A stretch of DNA of 64,000 nucleotides. Source: Guillardia theta CCMP2712. Lineage: Eukaryota > Cryptophyceae > Pyrenomonadales > Geminigeraceae. Each line of letters begins with the position of its first letter. The first letter of the stretch is position 1. The position numbers were made by a program, and so were the translations under genes. Location of the stretch: contig NW_005434631.1 in the NCBI RefSeq assembly GCF_000315625.1, positions 260,957 to 324,956 of the forward strand, read 5' to 3'. Of the stretch, positions 10,947-22,520 are shown piece by piece. The notes beneath the pieces are model-generated. The model was not told where the DNA came from. It did not search any database and worked only from the letters and a program-made list of their open reading frames with translations.

Positions 10947-11747
10947 ATGAGATTTGCGCCAGAAACGACGAGTTATGAGAGCAACATGAACAAGACAGTC
11001 AGCAAATGCAGCTACGAAGACACTGATTACAACAGTGCATCTAAGAAGAGGAAGTTCTCATGTCATCAAGAAGTGATTGTCTCCTCGTTCTCTTTCAAGA
11101 CCGGAGCGCCCAACGCAGACCTGGTGGTGGACGTCAGGTTCCTGCCCGACCCAAGAACCTTGGAGAATGAAGCTCCTGACATTGACGGGACGCACTCTCA
11201 AGTCGAGGAGTTCATCCGTGCGCGATCGAGCTTCGACAGCTTCTTCACTCAGCTCACTGAGAACGTTGCATCCGTTGTTGGCGATCTGAAGGACCGTGGC
11301 AGCGAGAGGGTGGAGCTGGCCATCGGATGCACTGCCGGTCGCCATCGATCAGTGTTCGTGGCTGAGAGGCTTGCACGATGGCTCCGTGAGAACGTGGGGG
11401 CTGACAAGGTCCGGGTGCTCCATCGTGAGATTTCCCCGAGGAGCCACCAGGAACTGATGGAAGACCTTGAACCCTTCGAGGATCAGTGCTTGATCACACC
11501 TACGGTCTGCAGAGTTGGTCCCATGCTCAAGTGCACCTACTGTCCTGACACCAACAACATGAACATCCAAGAAGTCAAGGGCCTGCAGTGCCCGTTAGCT
11601 TTGAGGAATGTCAGCTCCATCTTGGGGACAGGGCTCGAGAGCATCAAGGCGCTCCGCGAGAAGAGGAGGTTGGGATCGTTCCAGAGCAGCAGAAGTGAAA
11701 TTCTGTGTGGAGAGTGGTCCCGGTCCGCTGATCACTGCGGTTCTTGA
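10947..11747 (+). CDS. RapZ C-terminal-domain protein
   Basis: Single visible exon, 266 aa from the first in-frame ATG. The core (SSFSFKTG, ADLVVDVRFLPDPR, then AIGCTAGRHRSVFVAERLA and HREI) matches the C-terminal domain of bacterial RapZ/YvcJ, which in E. coli binds small RNAs and glucosamine-6-phosphate. The N-terminal RapZ kinase domain with its Walker motifs is absent. An N-terminal KKRK patch could be nuclear targeting. After the domain comes a Cys-containing tail (LKCTYCPDTNN). Function in algae is unknown. An earlier in-frame opening at 10866 starts with TTG and is not preferred; an upstream exon cannot be excluded. Confidence 0.82.
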   Translation: MRFAPETTSYESNMNKTVSKCSYEDTDYNSASKKRKFSCHQEVIVSSFSFKTGAPNADLVVDVRFLPDPRTLENEAPDIDGTHSQVEEFIRARSSFDSFFTQLTENVASVVGDLKDRGSERVELAIGCTAGRHRSVFVAERLARWLRENVGADKVRVLHREISPRSHQELMEDLEPFEDQCLITPTVCRVGPMLKCTYCPDTNNMNIQEVKGLQCPLALRNVSSILGTGLESIKALREKRRLGSFQSSRSEILCGEWSRSADHCGS

Positions 11748-12210
11748 TTGGTTCAGAATGTAAACATGTACATGAGGATTCCTCTATGCCGTGAAGCAGC
11801 ATCGTGTAATGTAGCAAGAGGACGATGTAGAAAGAGTGTGTGCTTTATTTCGATCGATGAGGTTGAGGCGCGTAGATCGAGCTCGTTGAGTTCGCGCTCA
11901 ACCTTCATGTAAGACGAATACAAGCTGATGCACCTGCCTCTGCTTTTGCCCTGTACATGTTGGGTTGAGGATGAAAACTTATCCTCCGCTTGTCTGCTCA
12001 TCATCACAAGTGTCAATTGCTACACTTGTGACTGGATGATGTCAAGTGATCAAGTGCACTTGAGGAGCAGGGAAGACTCTTAAAGCAGCTCGCGAATGTG
12101 CTTCAGGGTTTCATTTCGGCAGCATGTCGCCAAGTGATGTGTTGTTCATGTTGTTGTGTGGTGGTTGGGATGTCTTTGACCTTTGAGGTTTCACCATGAA
12201 TTTGTGCAGG
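11748..12210. other. Convergent intergenic region
   Basis: Lies between the RapZ-C stop and the NEDD1 stop. A tandem-like stretch CAAGTGTCAATTGCTACACTTGTG near 12007-12030 contains an inverted CAAGTG/CACTTG pair. No gene seen. Confidence 0.4.
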
Positions 12211-14832
12211 TCAATATCCTGATTTCAGCTGGTACAGGTCCTTCCGCAGCAACCTGACCTCCTCCTTTAGCTCGCGGTTCTCGTTCATGAAATCCTGCAG
12301 TGACATGGTGAGAGGAGGAAGCAAACAGACGAGCATCGTCACCTGGAGCATCCGTTGAGTCTCCATCTGCTGCCTGTATTCAACATGAGAGAGCTGGAGG
12401 AGAGCACGGGGAGAGGTCGAGGACGGATACCAGTGAAACTGGCGGATCATGTCAAGGTGCATGTTCTTGACATCCTGTTGGATAGCTTCTTTCATCTATG
12501 CAAAACCGTCACTATTCTCTTGTCGTTTCCTCCTCCTCCTACCGCTGCCATGGCTTGCTCCATACTCGCCTGCAGGTAAGGAGACATTTCGGTACTCGTT
12601 TCATGAGTCCCGCGGAAGACTCTCCCAGGAGCTTCCGTGCCACTGGGAGCAGGAGAAGAATGCTGTTCTACCACAGGGCGAATAGCCTCCTCCTCACTCG
12701 CTGGCTTCCTGTTGGCAGGAGGAGGTGGTGGCAAGTCGGTCGGATCGACAGAAGTTCGGCTGCGCACGCTGATGACGTGTGGACTGAAGCGAAGGTCGAA
12801 GTTTGGCTGCTCCGGTCTGTTCGCGTTCCTCTGCACGTCTGTTGGGGTTTTAGTAGGAAGAGACAAGCGCTGAGGTGTGCTGATCTCCTCCTGAGAAGAA
12901 AGTCAAGAATGTTCAGATCATGGCAGCTCGAATACTGAGGGTCGTTGCATAATGTTGGAGGTGGAGTCTGTGGAGCTGGTCGGCAAGGTAAACATACGGA
13001 CTGATCAAGTTTGAACAGGAGAACTCACTTGCGATTTTGTGCCTGGGACGCTCACAGTCAAACACTTGAAAAGGATGCGGTAGCAAGCAAACCTTGGGAG
13101 TTTCTACAGGTGCCTCCGGTTGCAAACCAACAGGTGAAGTGGACATGGCGTATCTAAGGAGCTCAATCAGGAGCAGGACAACCACAGCTGCTCAACCTCT
13201 TCTTCATGTTCTCTTCTTCCGCCTTTTTCGCTTGAATACGATCCAAATCTGTAGCTGACGACGTGTTCACGCTGGCGATGGGAGAGAAACCATGATTAAA
13301 AATCGAGCTGCTCGGCTCGAAGCTGTGTCTGGCATTCTCGTGCTGGAAGATTTGTCATCATGAATCTGAAGCTGATTGTCTTCGATATACCAACGGGGTC
13401 GAAGTTTCCGAAATTGGTGGGGAGAGGCCGTTGGTCTCCACCGTCGTCCTCGTCCCATGCGCAGGCTGTGGCGGAGGAGCGTTGCTCTCCGTCGGCTTTG
13501 CGTTCTCCTTGCCCGCAGTCCCTGAGGAGTGACGAGTGAGATGAGGATTTCAGCTGAATCTAGTGAGTTCTTCTCACTCTGTCTTGTCTTAGCGCTGGAT
13601 TTGGGAGGAGTGAGCTGGAAACGAACAGAGTTGACGGGGCCACTATGAGCGTCCACGGCCATTGTGGGGGATCCGCCAGCTCCAAGAGCGCGAAGGTCAT
13701 AGACAAACACCTGAGTGTCACTCATCAGTCTCAAGAGACTGTCATGACCTGTGTCAACCTTGCCCGTCTCAGTGCCAGCAGAGACCGTGAAGCCGTCGTT
13801 CATGAAGTCGAGGGCCGTGACGCTGCAAGTTGAGATGAGACAAGATGAGCTGAGTGCAGTCCGAGTCACTCACGGAGCATCACAGACGATTGACTTGACA
13901 AGCTTGTTGGCCTGCACGTCATAGAAGTACAGGTGCCGATCAAGCCCTGCGCTACAGAGCAGGAGCTCGTTCACGGGGGAGAACACCAACCCAGTCACCT
14001 TGACCAACATATCAGAGGCTGCGTTAGGACAAGGAGCAGCCTACCGTGCTCTTGTGATGCTTGAAGTTTGAAACTACAACATCTCCCTTGCCCGTGTCCC
14101 ACAATTGCACGCACGATTCTTCTCCAGCGGCAGCCAGTATCCCCTTGCTGCCAAGAAAAATCAGTCAGGCAGGCAGCAGCCCAACCGCAGCACACCGGAA
14201 GGGAGAAAACTGAGCGGCAAGGATTGCGTCTCCTGCTCCTTGTCCTGTCCGGATCCAGTGGGGAGTAGTGGACGAGGAGATGGTATGTACAACTACGTCT
14301 CCCACCCGGGACCCCGAGGCGACGAAATCATCTCTGTCGTTGAAGGAGCAGCAGGTGATCTCCGAGCGGTGACCATGGAGCACCTGGTCCATACTGTCAT
14401 CAGCACCATGAGAGCATGGAGGCAACACTACCTTGGACGTCTCTCTCTTCTTGCAGTCCCAGATCCTCAAAGTGCGATCGTCACTCCCGCTGCAGATCGT
14501 GAGGGATTGGGACGCGAACGTGAGGGCGGAGACGGCACTGGGCTTGCTAGCCGATAGATTGGAGGTTGTGAGCGTGTCTATGTGAGCTCCTGCTGGCGTG
14601 AACAAACCGATGCTACCAGTCGTCTTGCTTCCCACCGCCATGATCTAAAGGCAACATGAAAAAGTACCCGTCTCCTTCCCGGTCGTACCTGAGCAGAGCG
14701 ACTCCATCCAAGAGTGGAGGTCTTGCCGAGATCATGCTGTAGAGCGAAGTCTGCCTTTCCTTGCACGATGGGGAGTTGCCACAGCAACACCTCAGAGTCT
14801 GAGCAGGAAACGAGGGAGACAGGAGGCGGCAT
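12211..14832 (-). CDS. NEDD1: NEDD1-type WD40 protein (gamma-tubulin ring complex targeting)
   Basis: Recruits the gamma-tubulin ring complex to spindles and centrosome-like sites. Multi-exon; the start is MPPPVSLVSCSD at 14832. Exon 1 ends at AQ and a 44-nt intron (14645-14688) follows. WD40 blades appear in order: ICSGSDDRTLRIWDCKKRE, then ITCCSFNDRDDFVASGSR, then ILAAAGEESCVQLWDTGKG, then VFSPVNELLLCSAGLDR, then TALDFMNDGFTVSAGTETG, then VFVYDLRALG. The C-terminus, rebuilt over two short introns, reads DVKNMHLDMIRQFH, then WQQMETQRMLQ, then a coiled coil (MNENRELKEEVRLLRKDL). This matches the NEDD1 C-terminal gamma-tubulin-binding region. The low-complexity middle, roughly 12500-13600, is exon-intron mosaic that I did not resolve fully. 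Confidence 0.88.
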
Positions 14833-15338
14833 GGCTGCAGGAATCTTTGAATTTCAATCCAATGGCAGCCTTAGAAGTTCCTTTCTACCTGTTGAAGGTG
14901 CTTCTATCCTCTTCTCTCCAATCTCTTCTTCTATTCCTCCTCTTCTCCTCTCATCCTCCTGCGGGCTGTTTCCTCGTCTTCCTACTCGCCCTGTCGCCCG
15001 TCGTGGACTGCCATGGCGGGAACTCAAATCTCTTAACCTGATTCCGCTTAAAATTTGGATATTTCAACCAAAGTTCTGTTAAATTAAGTGAGATTCAAGT
15101 CGACATATTTGAAAATTCAGACCTTGAATTGTTGAAAATAACCCTATGTAAGTTGAGGATTATTTCGAAATTACTCCCGACGCTCTTCAAAACTCGATTA
15201 GCTCACCTACAATTTCAAAGATACGGACCGCACCAATTTACAAATTCCGATTTCTCACCCCCTCCCTACCCTGTCAAAGTACCCCCTCCCTGTCACATTT
15301 GAGTACCCCCACCCCCGCCTGTCCTCCACAGGATCGCA
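14833..15338. other. Divergent intergenic region between NEDD1 and NELF-C/D
   Basis: Pyrimidine-rich near the NEDD1 start, then AT-rich, then CCCC/ACCCCC runs (15250-15320) before the NELF-C/D start. It probably holds both promoters. The sequence CTCCACAG just before the NELF ATG could be a splice acceptor of a noncoding first exon. Confidence 0.4.
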
Positions 15339-18300
15339 ATGGCTGAGGCCATGCAGAGGCTTCAGCGGGGGGACAGCGTCATGGAGCCGAAAGCCTTCGA
15401 GGATCTGAAGGTGAAAAGAGGGAGACGATAATGGGGAGAAGGAGAAGAGGAAGAGACGAGGAGACGAGGAGGAGACGGAGAGCTGCACATGCAAGGGAAG
15501 AGGGGAGGGGAACAGAAGTGGGAAAACCAGGATCAGATTGATCCATCAACAAGGGATGAAGGAGGGGGAACAACAGTGCCCTAGACACGTAGATGATTGG
15601 ACTGTTATCTCGCTGTAATACAGATGACACACACAATCTAGCGAGAAGTACCAGAGGATGCGTATTTTTCTTGTACAGAACCTGTTCCCTCTTGCCTCTC
15701 TTGCTCATCTAGCCTTCACCCTCAGCTTCTGACGCCACCTATCAGGCATGTCTGCTCGCTGGCCAGGAGCCCTCGATGCTTGTCGAACAGCTCAGCGACA
15801 ACTATCACGGTTATGCTCAGATGGCGAACCTCCTCTGCGAGTGGCACTGCTTCCTCGGGGACGATCGGAGGGCAGTGGACCGAGAAGTGAGGGGCTATCT
15901 CAAGTCTATGATCATCAAGCATTTCGGGCTGGAACAGATTGACCTGCAGCAGATCAGCAATCCGCGATGGCTGGAGCAGATGGTGAGAGAGGAACCACGC
16001 AGAGACATGTGCAGGCAGGATGACAGGGATGCAGCAGAAGAATGTTGAGGGGGAGAGGGAGAGGGAGAGGGAGAGGGAGAGGGAGAGGGAGAGGGAGAGG
16101 GAGAGGGAGGTGCACTAGCAAGAGCTCGGATTGTTTCCGACAGATGTCCGCAGATTCAGGACCCGGAATGGCGCGATCTGATCTATGAGCTCTCGGAGCA
16201 ATTTCCATCGTCTTTGCTGATCTCATTCGCAATGGAGAGGATATCGCAAGTCAGCGCTGGTAGGCATCCTCGTCTGAGGACTGACTTTGCTTTTTGCAGC
16301 AAGTTGGACTCGAAGCGGAAAAGGCTGGGGCAGAATCGGCCTCTTCCAAGCTCAAGGTGAGGAGGGGGCGGTGAAGGGAGTGGAGCAGCAGAGGGGGATT
16401 GATCGCTGTACAGATCTTCAACTCCGTGCTGAAAGAGACGCTAGCAGACATGACCAACGGGAAGGAGGTGAGGGAGGCAAGGCTTGCGCTCCCTTGCTGA
16501 GTTCAGCCAGGTGATGCCGGAGGACCTGGAGGCCTTGAAGAGCCTTATATGTCATAGCGAGCATACCTTCGTATGCCCTTGGGGTCTTTGGGAGGAGGAG
16601 GTGACTGCTATCAGGTGTACGTAGTCGCTCTCTTCCGCCAGCTCGCTATGAAGCACAAAGGAGAATTCCAAGAGGTGACATGATGATAGAGAAAGGCAGC
16701 AGCTGCTCAGGAGAAGGAGAAGCAGTGCTAGTGGCAGTGGCAGTGCTAGTGGCAGTGGCAGTGGCAGTGGCAGTGGCAGTGACAGCAGTGGGAGCATCCT
16801 TCAGGACAAGAGTGTGTAAGGGATCGAGAGCAGAGCAGTTGAGAGGGGCGAGGAGGGAGGAGGGTGAGAATCTTGCAACAGGAGTGCCTCCTTCGGTTGA
16901 GCGAGGAGATCCGAGTAGAGATCGCAAAGGTGAGCTCGTGGTCGTGTCTTGGTTTCTTCTGATTTCTTTCAGCGCGGGAAGGGACGGCAGGCAGAAGCTT
17001 TCTGCAACGCCATCACAGGGGCAGTCGAGTACCCTGAGGTCGCTATGGCGGTGAGGATTCTCCCCGCAGTCTTTCTTTCACAATTGACTCCCCGCTCCCT
17101 GTTCTTGTTTCTTTGCATCAGATTGGATCGATGACAAGCACGAAGAAAACAAATCCGTCGGACATTTCTAAGGTGACAAGTTGATGTAGTCGTTGGTGAT
17201 GGTGGAGATGATGATGATGCGGGCTGAGGAAGGGAGAGTTGAAGGAGAGTTGGGAAACAAGCAGTGAGGAGTTGCAATGGTGAAGAACAAGGAAGCGGAC
17301 GAAACGTTGACGAATTATGAAGAGGAAGAGATAAGTTGACAAGAAGGTGTAACTCGTTTCTCAGCTCTACAACATCTACACAGCTGAAGTAAGCAAACGT
17401 CCGCCAGCATGGCTGCTGCAACGTCACGATTTTCTCCACATCCTTACTGAGGTAGCTGTCCTGCTCCCGTATGATTCTCCCTCCCTCACTTGCCGCTTCC
17501 TCCCCTTTCTCATCTCTCCCTCCATCTTCCTTGCGCTCCCTCCAGCCTCATCTTGTTGGTACAGACTGTCTTCGACCCAAAATTCAAGATCAGCCCTGCG
17601 TTCGCCAACAACTATCGCTGGCTGCTGTCCTACGCTGCCATGTCTCCGTAGTACTCCCTCCCGCTCCTCTCCTCACTTGAACTCTCAGAGATCACGATCG
17701 GCGACCAGACGGAGAGGCAGACGGGCAAGAGGAGGCCCCTGCTTCTCCTCCTGAGGAGAGGGAGGAGTTCAAGAAAACTATGGAGCAGATCGAGAAGGTC
17801 CAGGCGTTGACCAAGGATGAAAACAGCGCCATGTCGCCTGAGACGCTCATGGTGACCGAGGAAGCGGTTGAGGCGACGCTGACTGCCCTTGCAGGCGCTC
17901 AGGGAAGGGATACAGCAGTGTGAGATTGTCTCTGTCGGTATCCTGCTGTGGGTGGGAGGGAAGGTGACGAGGAGACGCGAGGGAGGATGGGGAGGATGAC
18001 GGCGATGAGCAGCTGGTGGAGGAGAGCTTCTACCTTCCTGGGGGGGGGCATGTGCGCCTGGCGAAGCCTTACCAGCAGATGATGGAGCATTGCGTGCTGA
18101 TCTACCCGGCCCAGAGGGAGATCTTGTTGGAGATGCTGCAGAAGGTAGGGAGAGAAGGAGATGGATGTTGTGGAGGAGCATCTGACTCGTCCCAAGATAT
18201 GGGATGTGAGCTTGCAGCTGGGAGGAAACGGGAACCAGGAGGAGAAGGTCCTGGCAGGGGATATCGCGATTGATAACATGCTGTAAGGAGAGGGTGGATA

Positions 18301-19137
18301 GAGAGGACAGGCTGAGGGAGAGGCAGCGGATGGGAAGGGGAATGGGAGGATGAAGATGAGAAAGGAAGGGAGGAGCAGGAGGGGTATAGGAGGGAGGAGG
18401 AAGGGAGGAGCAGGAGGGGTATAGGGGGGAGGAGGGAGCTGAGTCAAGGAATGGTGATCCGTGTTTCCTTCAGGTTTCTCTTTGAACTCGGGTCAGTTCT
18501 CAGAGCGATGAGATCTCTTGCCCGGTAGGACCCTGATGCCTCATTCCAACCTTTTCCTCTCCTTACTCCTCCTTCTCCCTTCACTTCGTTCTCGGATCAC
18601 TCACTCTCTCCTCCTTTCCTCCTCCCCTGCCATTCCTCCTCCTCTAGCTTCTCCTCTCGTCCCTCCACTGACTTCTCCTCAGCTGGGCACCTGTCATGAC
18701 GCCAGAGCAGCAGCATCGCACAGTGACTGAGGTGGGTGAGGAGCAACATGCTGGCATTGACGGGCTCTTGTCGCAGATCCTGTCCTGCAGTCTTCCGCCC
18801 TTCTCGTCGCAGTTTGTCTCGACGTTCTTGGGCCTTCTGCAGAAGATGCCCTCGCTGGACGCCCTTCAGCTCAGCGTCTCTTTCTCCTCCTCCTCTTCCC
18901 CTTCCTTCTCACGTTGACACAGGCTGAGAGTAAAAGTCTGATGAAGGACTTCCAGACATACCTGGAAGGTCTCGATACCCTACAATGTTTGTGTTGCTGT
19001 CTAACGATGTGGCAGGTTCCAAGGGCAAACATGATATTGGTGCGTGTTGACATTTGAATCTCAACTCGTCATGATCGTTCACAGATGAAGACTTGCAAGG
19101 CATCGTCAAAGAGATCTCGAGTACGAGCTGGAGCTGA
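15339..19137 (+). CDS. NELFCD: Negative elongation factor subunit C/D (TH1)
   Basis: NELF-C/D is a core subunit of NELF, which holds RNA polymerase II in promoter-proximal pause. Many short exons. Exon 1 encodes RGDSVMEPKAFEDLK; exon 2 (about 15726-15980) runs through MLVEQLSDNYHGYAQMANLL and LKSMIIKHFGLEQ to NPRWLEQM. Later exons give PEWRDLIYELSEQFPSS, KIFNSVLKETLADMTNGKE, SLICHSEHTYLYALGVF, FKISPAFANNYRWLLSYAAM, MMEHCVLIYPAQREILLEML, LSCSLPPFSSQFVSTFLGLL and DEDLQGIVKEI, ending at 19137. Order and motifs follow animal TH1 throughout. Several introns contain simple repeats. A linker rich in Glu and Pro near 17.7-17.9 kb is poorly conserved. The start could lie in an upstream exon. Confidence 0.88.
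16049..16110. repeat. (GGGAGA)n repeat in a NELF-C/D intron
   Basis: About ten hexamer units in tandem, intronic. Confidence 0.95.
16725..16782. repeat. (GTGGCA)n repeat in a NELF-C/D intron
   Basis: Tandem GTGGCA units with some GCTA variants, intronic. Confidence 0.9.
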
Positions 19138-19239
19138 TGATCGTGTATTTTCAAATGTATGTTAGAGGTGACTTAACCGTCTGGGACTCAATCAAACCCC
19201 TTTAGATTACAACTTATTTGATAACATAAAATCAATCAA

Positions 19240-21718
19240 TCAATCTCTCTCCATCTCTTCTGACGGCTGCACGTCCTGCAGCAGATCAAAGATCTCACTC
19301 TCAAGGCCAGCCATCTCAGCCGTGTACATGAGTTTCAGTGACTGCATCAGCTTCTGCTTGTATCGGATCTTCTCCATCACAGCCTTGTCTTGCCCATTCA
19401 TCAGGTCGCCGCCATGTCGCTCGGCTGGTCGTGCTGGGCTCTCAGGGTCTTGCCTGCTGTCATTGGGGCTGCTCTCGTCATGCAGGTAGGACGCGCTCTC
19501 ATCGATGGGCTCAAGCTCAAGTCCAGCTTGGCTGGCCCGTGACGGCAGGCGGAACCTGAGCGACCTGCTGGGGTCGGAGTCGTAGAGAGGATCTCGAGGA
19601 TACTCTTCCACCCTCTCCTCTGACCTCCCGCCCAGCTCGTGCTCGTGCTCTTCAGTCGCTGAGTGAGGCCTCGCCCGGACATGCAGCCCGCTCAGCGGTC
19701 TACTTGCCCTGTTCATCGCGCTCTGGGGGCGACCTTGCACCCTCGTTCTCAGCAGGTTGTTTCTGATCGCCTTCCACTTGGACCCTCGTCCTTCCTGCGG
19801 CTTGATCCAGTCTCGTGGAACCGAGTCCTCCTCCACCAGCTGCTGTACCTCTAGAGCACTCCCGTCTCCTTCAGGCTGCGTGACGAAGCTGTCAACTCCT
19901 GCACCTTCAGCTTGCTCGTCGCCTGCCAGGTCAGCAGGTTCGAAGATGGACTGGTACCACTGCGAGCTATTGCCACTTGCTGTGTTGGGTCTCAGTGCCC
20001 GTATGTTCTTCTGCTGCATCCATGAAGCTGAGGACTCCAGGGCGCTGCTTGGACGGCTGAAAGAGCGCCCGTTAACGAGCTTGGCTGTCGTGGGCCTGGA
20101 ACTGGCTTTCACAGTAGAGCAAGCAGAGTATGCTGTGCTGGGACGACTATCCACAAGTTCGATCCTTTCTGTGTCGAACTTCTCGAGCTCGTTCACGACG
20201 GCTTCTATCTTATGCTGGATCACTCTGTTCTCCTCCCTCGTCCTTTCCTCCATCAAGCTCTGCATCAGCTTGTTCTTCTTCATCAGGCCTCTCCCCTCGG
20301 CTGAAGCTTTCCACAGCTTCCCTATGACCTCCAACGTGAGCTCCTTATAGAACGAGTTGCTGCATCGACTGACGATATGAAACAGGCTCTGGACGGCTCC
20401 AGCTGCGAGGATGTTGTTGATGCCAAGAGGAGTCTGCGCGAGGTGGTGGAAACCAGCGGCTGCATGCACAACTTGAAATGAAGTTCCGGCCTCGCCGAAC
20501 CTGGCAAACGTGCGAGCAGCCGCCATGGGCTGTATGTTGTTCATGTTCTTCCACAGCGAGAAGGCGTTGTCTGCACACTGCCGGGCAAGGTTCTCCTCAC
20601 CCGCCAGTATCCTGTTTCTCTTCATCTCATCTGCTGGCGAGATGGACGTCTGCAATGAAGACTGCGATGCTTTCCGAGAGGGAGGAAACTGAGAGATGGG
20701 GGCTGTCACGTTTGGTGCAACAATAACGTACTCCAGCTTCGAGTTGCAATTTCCAAACTTGATCTTGTCCCCAATCTTCAAGATGACTGTGTCGTTGTTG
20801 CATCGCTTGCCATTGACAAAGGTACCGTTGCTGCTGCAGTCCTTCAAGTAAAGAACATCTTTCTCCAACGAGACCTCGCAATGACGTCTGGACATTGACT
20901 GCAGATCATCGGCCGAGACCCAAGATTTCTCCAACACAATGTCACTTTTCTCGGCTCTTCCGATGACGACCACGTTCTTTTCTTGTGACAGCTGCAGTGG
21001 AATACATCGTCTGGACGTAACTTCCTCTTCGGCCACCAAGAAGTAGGGAGCAAGGTGTTTTTCAAGTTTGAACGTTTTTTTCGTCGTGTCAGCGTTGCTC
21101 GGGGCAATTGCTGAGATATACTGACGTATCAATCTAGAATGAATCTTGTGGCTCTCCATGGCAGACGTCTCACTTTCCTGCTCAGTACAAGTGTGAGGCA
21201 GAGACATCTCACAGGAGAGAGCGGACCTTGGCAACATGTGTCCAAGGTATTGAAGTGGCTGGTGCTGTCTGCGGTCTGAGCCGAACCATCTTCTGATATC
21301 CTTGGCTTTGCCTCCATCGCACGAACGAGTTGAGGTTTTCCATCCCAGATTTTAGAATGTCCGCCCTGCATTGCAAATGTTCAGAACCGAAACTTTTTAC
21401 ATCGAATTGAATTCACCTGTCTTTGTTTTGAACGAAAGAAAACCATTCATCTCTCAACCTCGCATCGTTCTCTTCTTTTTGCTTCATTTCAAGGAATTGT
21501 TTCTTTTTAAGCTTACGGGCCTCTTCGGGAGTCAAGTCAACGTCATCAAGCTCCTCCTCATCGTTTCTGTGCTTCTTCTTCTTGAGGTATGGAGGCGCGA
21601 GCGTGACCTTGGGAGGAGGCTTGTCTCCTCGAATGGCTTTGGCATTGAGCACGTCTTGTTTCTCCCCATCGCTCATCCTTGTTTCCCACCATCTTCTGTC
21701 TTTCTTAGTATCCAACAT
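19240..21718 (-). CDS. FHA-domain protein with basic N-terminus, 792 aa
   Basis: Three exons: 21718-21417, 21365-21227 and 21177-19240, joined by 51- and 49-nt introns; phases fit and the sum is 792 codons plus stop. Exon 1 is Lys/Glu-rich (ARKLKKKQFLEMKQKEEND). Exon 2 carries MVRLRPQTAP. The FHA domain lies at about residues 190-290, with VVIGRAEKSDIVL, SRRHC and SSNGTFVNG, so all canonical phosphothreonine-binding positions are present. The long Ser/Arg/Pro-rich middle contains several RPSTA/RPQSA-type repeats, and a helical C-terminus (MQSLKLMYTAEMAGLESEIF) ends the protein. The RPxSA/RPxTA tetrads recall cytoskeletal or ciliary proteins, but that is inference. The last exon alone also forms a 665-aa ORF, so the 5' exons are the less certain part. 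Confidence 0.8.
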
Positions 21719-21904
21719 CTCAAGCGAGCAGCAGGCGGAACAGCCAATCTATCGTATGCCTGCTGCTCTGCTCTCGCCTCTTGTCTCCCCCTGGTCTGTT
21801 GCTGCCTCCTCACAGCGGCATGGCGGCCTTCATTGGCTGGTATCAACCGTTATTATCGGCGCTACCAAGCCCGCACCAATGTATGAGCGCATCAGTGTGC
21901 CAAT

Positions 21905-22520
21905 TTTGTACCGTTCCGGCGCCGGGCGGCCCGGGCGCCGGGCGGCACCGAGCGGGCCGCCGGGCGGACTCGCGGGTGACACCATGTCGACTGACTCAGT
22001 GAATCCAATCCGGCGCTTCAATTTCACTCAGGCTCGGTCCGACGGCGGGCGCTGCCCCCCCGCCCCCCCGCCGACCATCATCTGATCGGAGGCGTGCCGC
22101 GGCCTGGAGAGGCGGGCGGCCCCGGCGGCCGCGAGTGTCAGAGTGTGACACCCACTGGTGACGGTGGCTGACTACTCGGGGTGGGCTAGTAGACTCAGAG
22201 TCGGTGGCACGGCAACTCACTGCGTGACCGTCGGACTAGGCTGGCGGGACTCTCAGTCTGCCACTCAGTGACCCGGCAAGAGCTTCCCAAATTCCGAAGT
22301 TCACTGTCACTTGACTCTGTGTGAGACTCAAAGTCACTGCTCACTGCCGCTGTGCGGCGGCCTGACAGTGCCGACGGTGACTAAACCGTCCGGTCCGGCG
22401 GACTCGGAGGTGAGTCACCGGGCCCCGGGGGCGCGGCCGGGGCCCCGGGCCGCCGCGCACTGACGGGGGCCGTACTCGAGGCCCAGCGGCGACGGTTCGT
22501 GGCGGAACTGCAATGATAGG
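21905..22520. repeat. GC-rich island with TGACTCAGTGA core
   Basis: Abrupt GC-rich stretch beginning GGCGCCGGGCGGCCCGGGCG near 21919. It contains TGACTCAGTGA at 21992-22002, a word also present in islands at 33.28, 45.42 (inverted) and 56.74 kb. No coding potential accepted. Confidence 0.55.

Noticed and set aside
16552-16927. ORFs with alternating small residues over the GTGGCA array
   Set aside because: Microsatellite translation inside a NELF-C/D intron.
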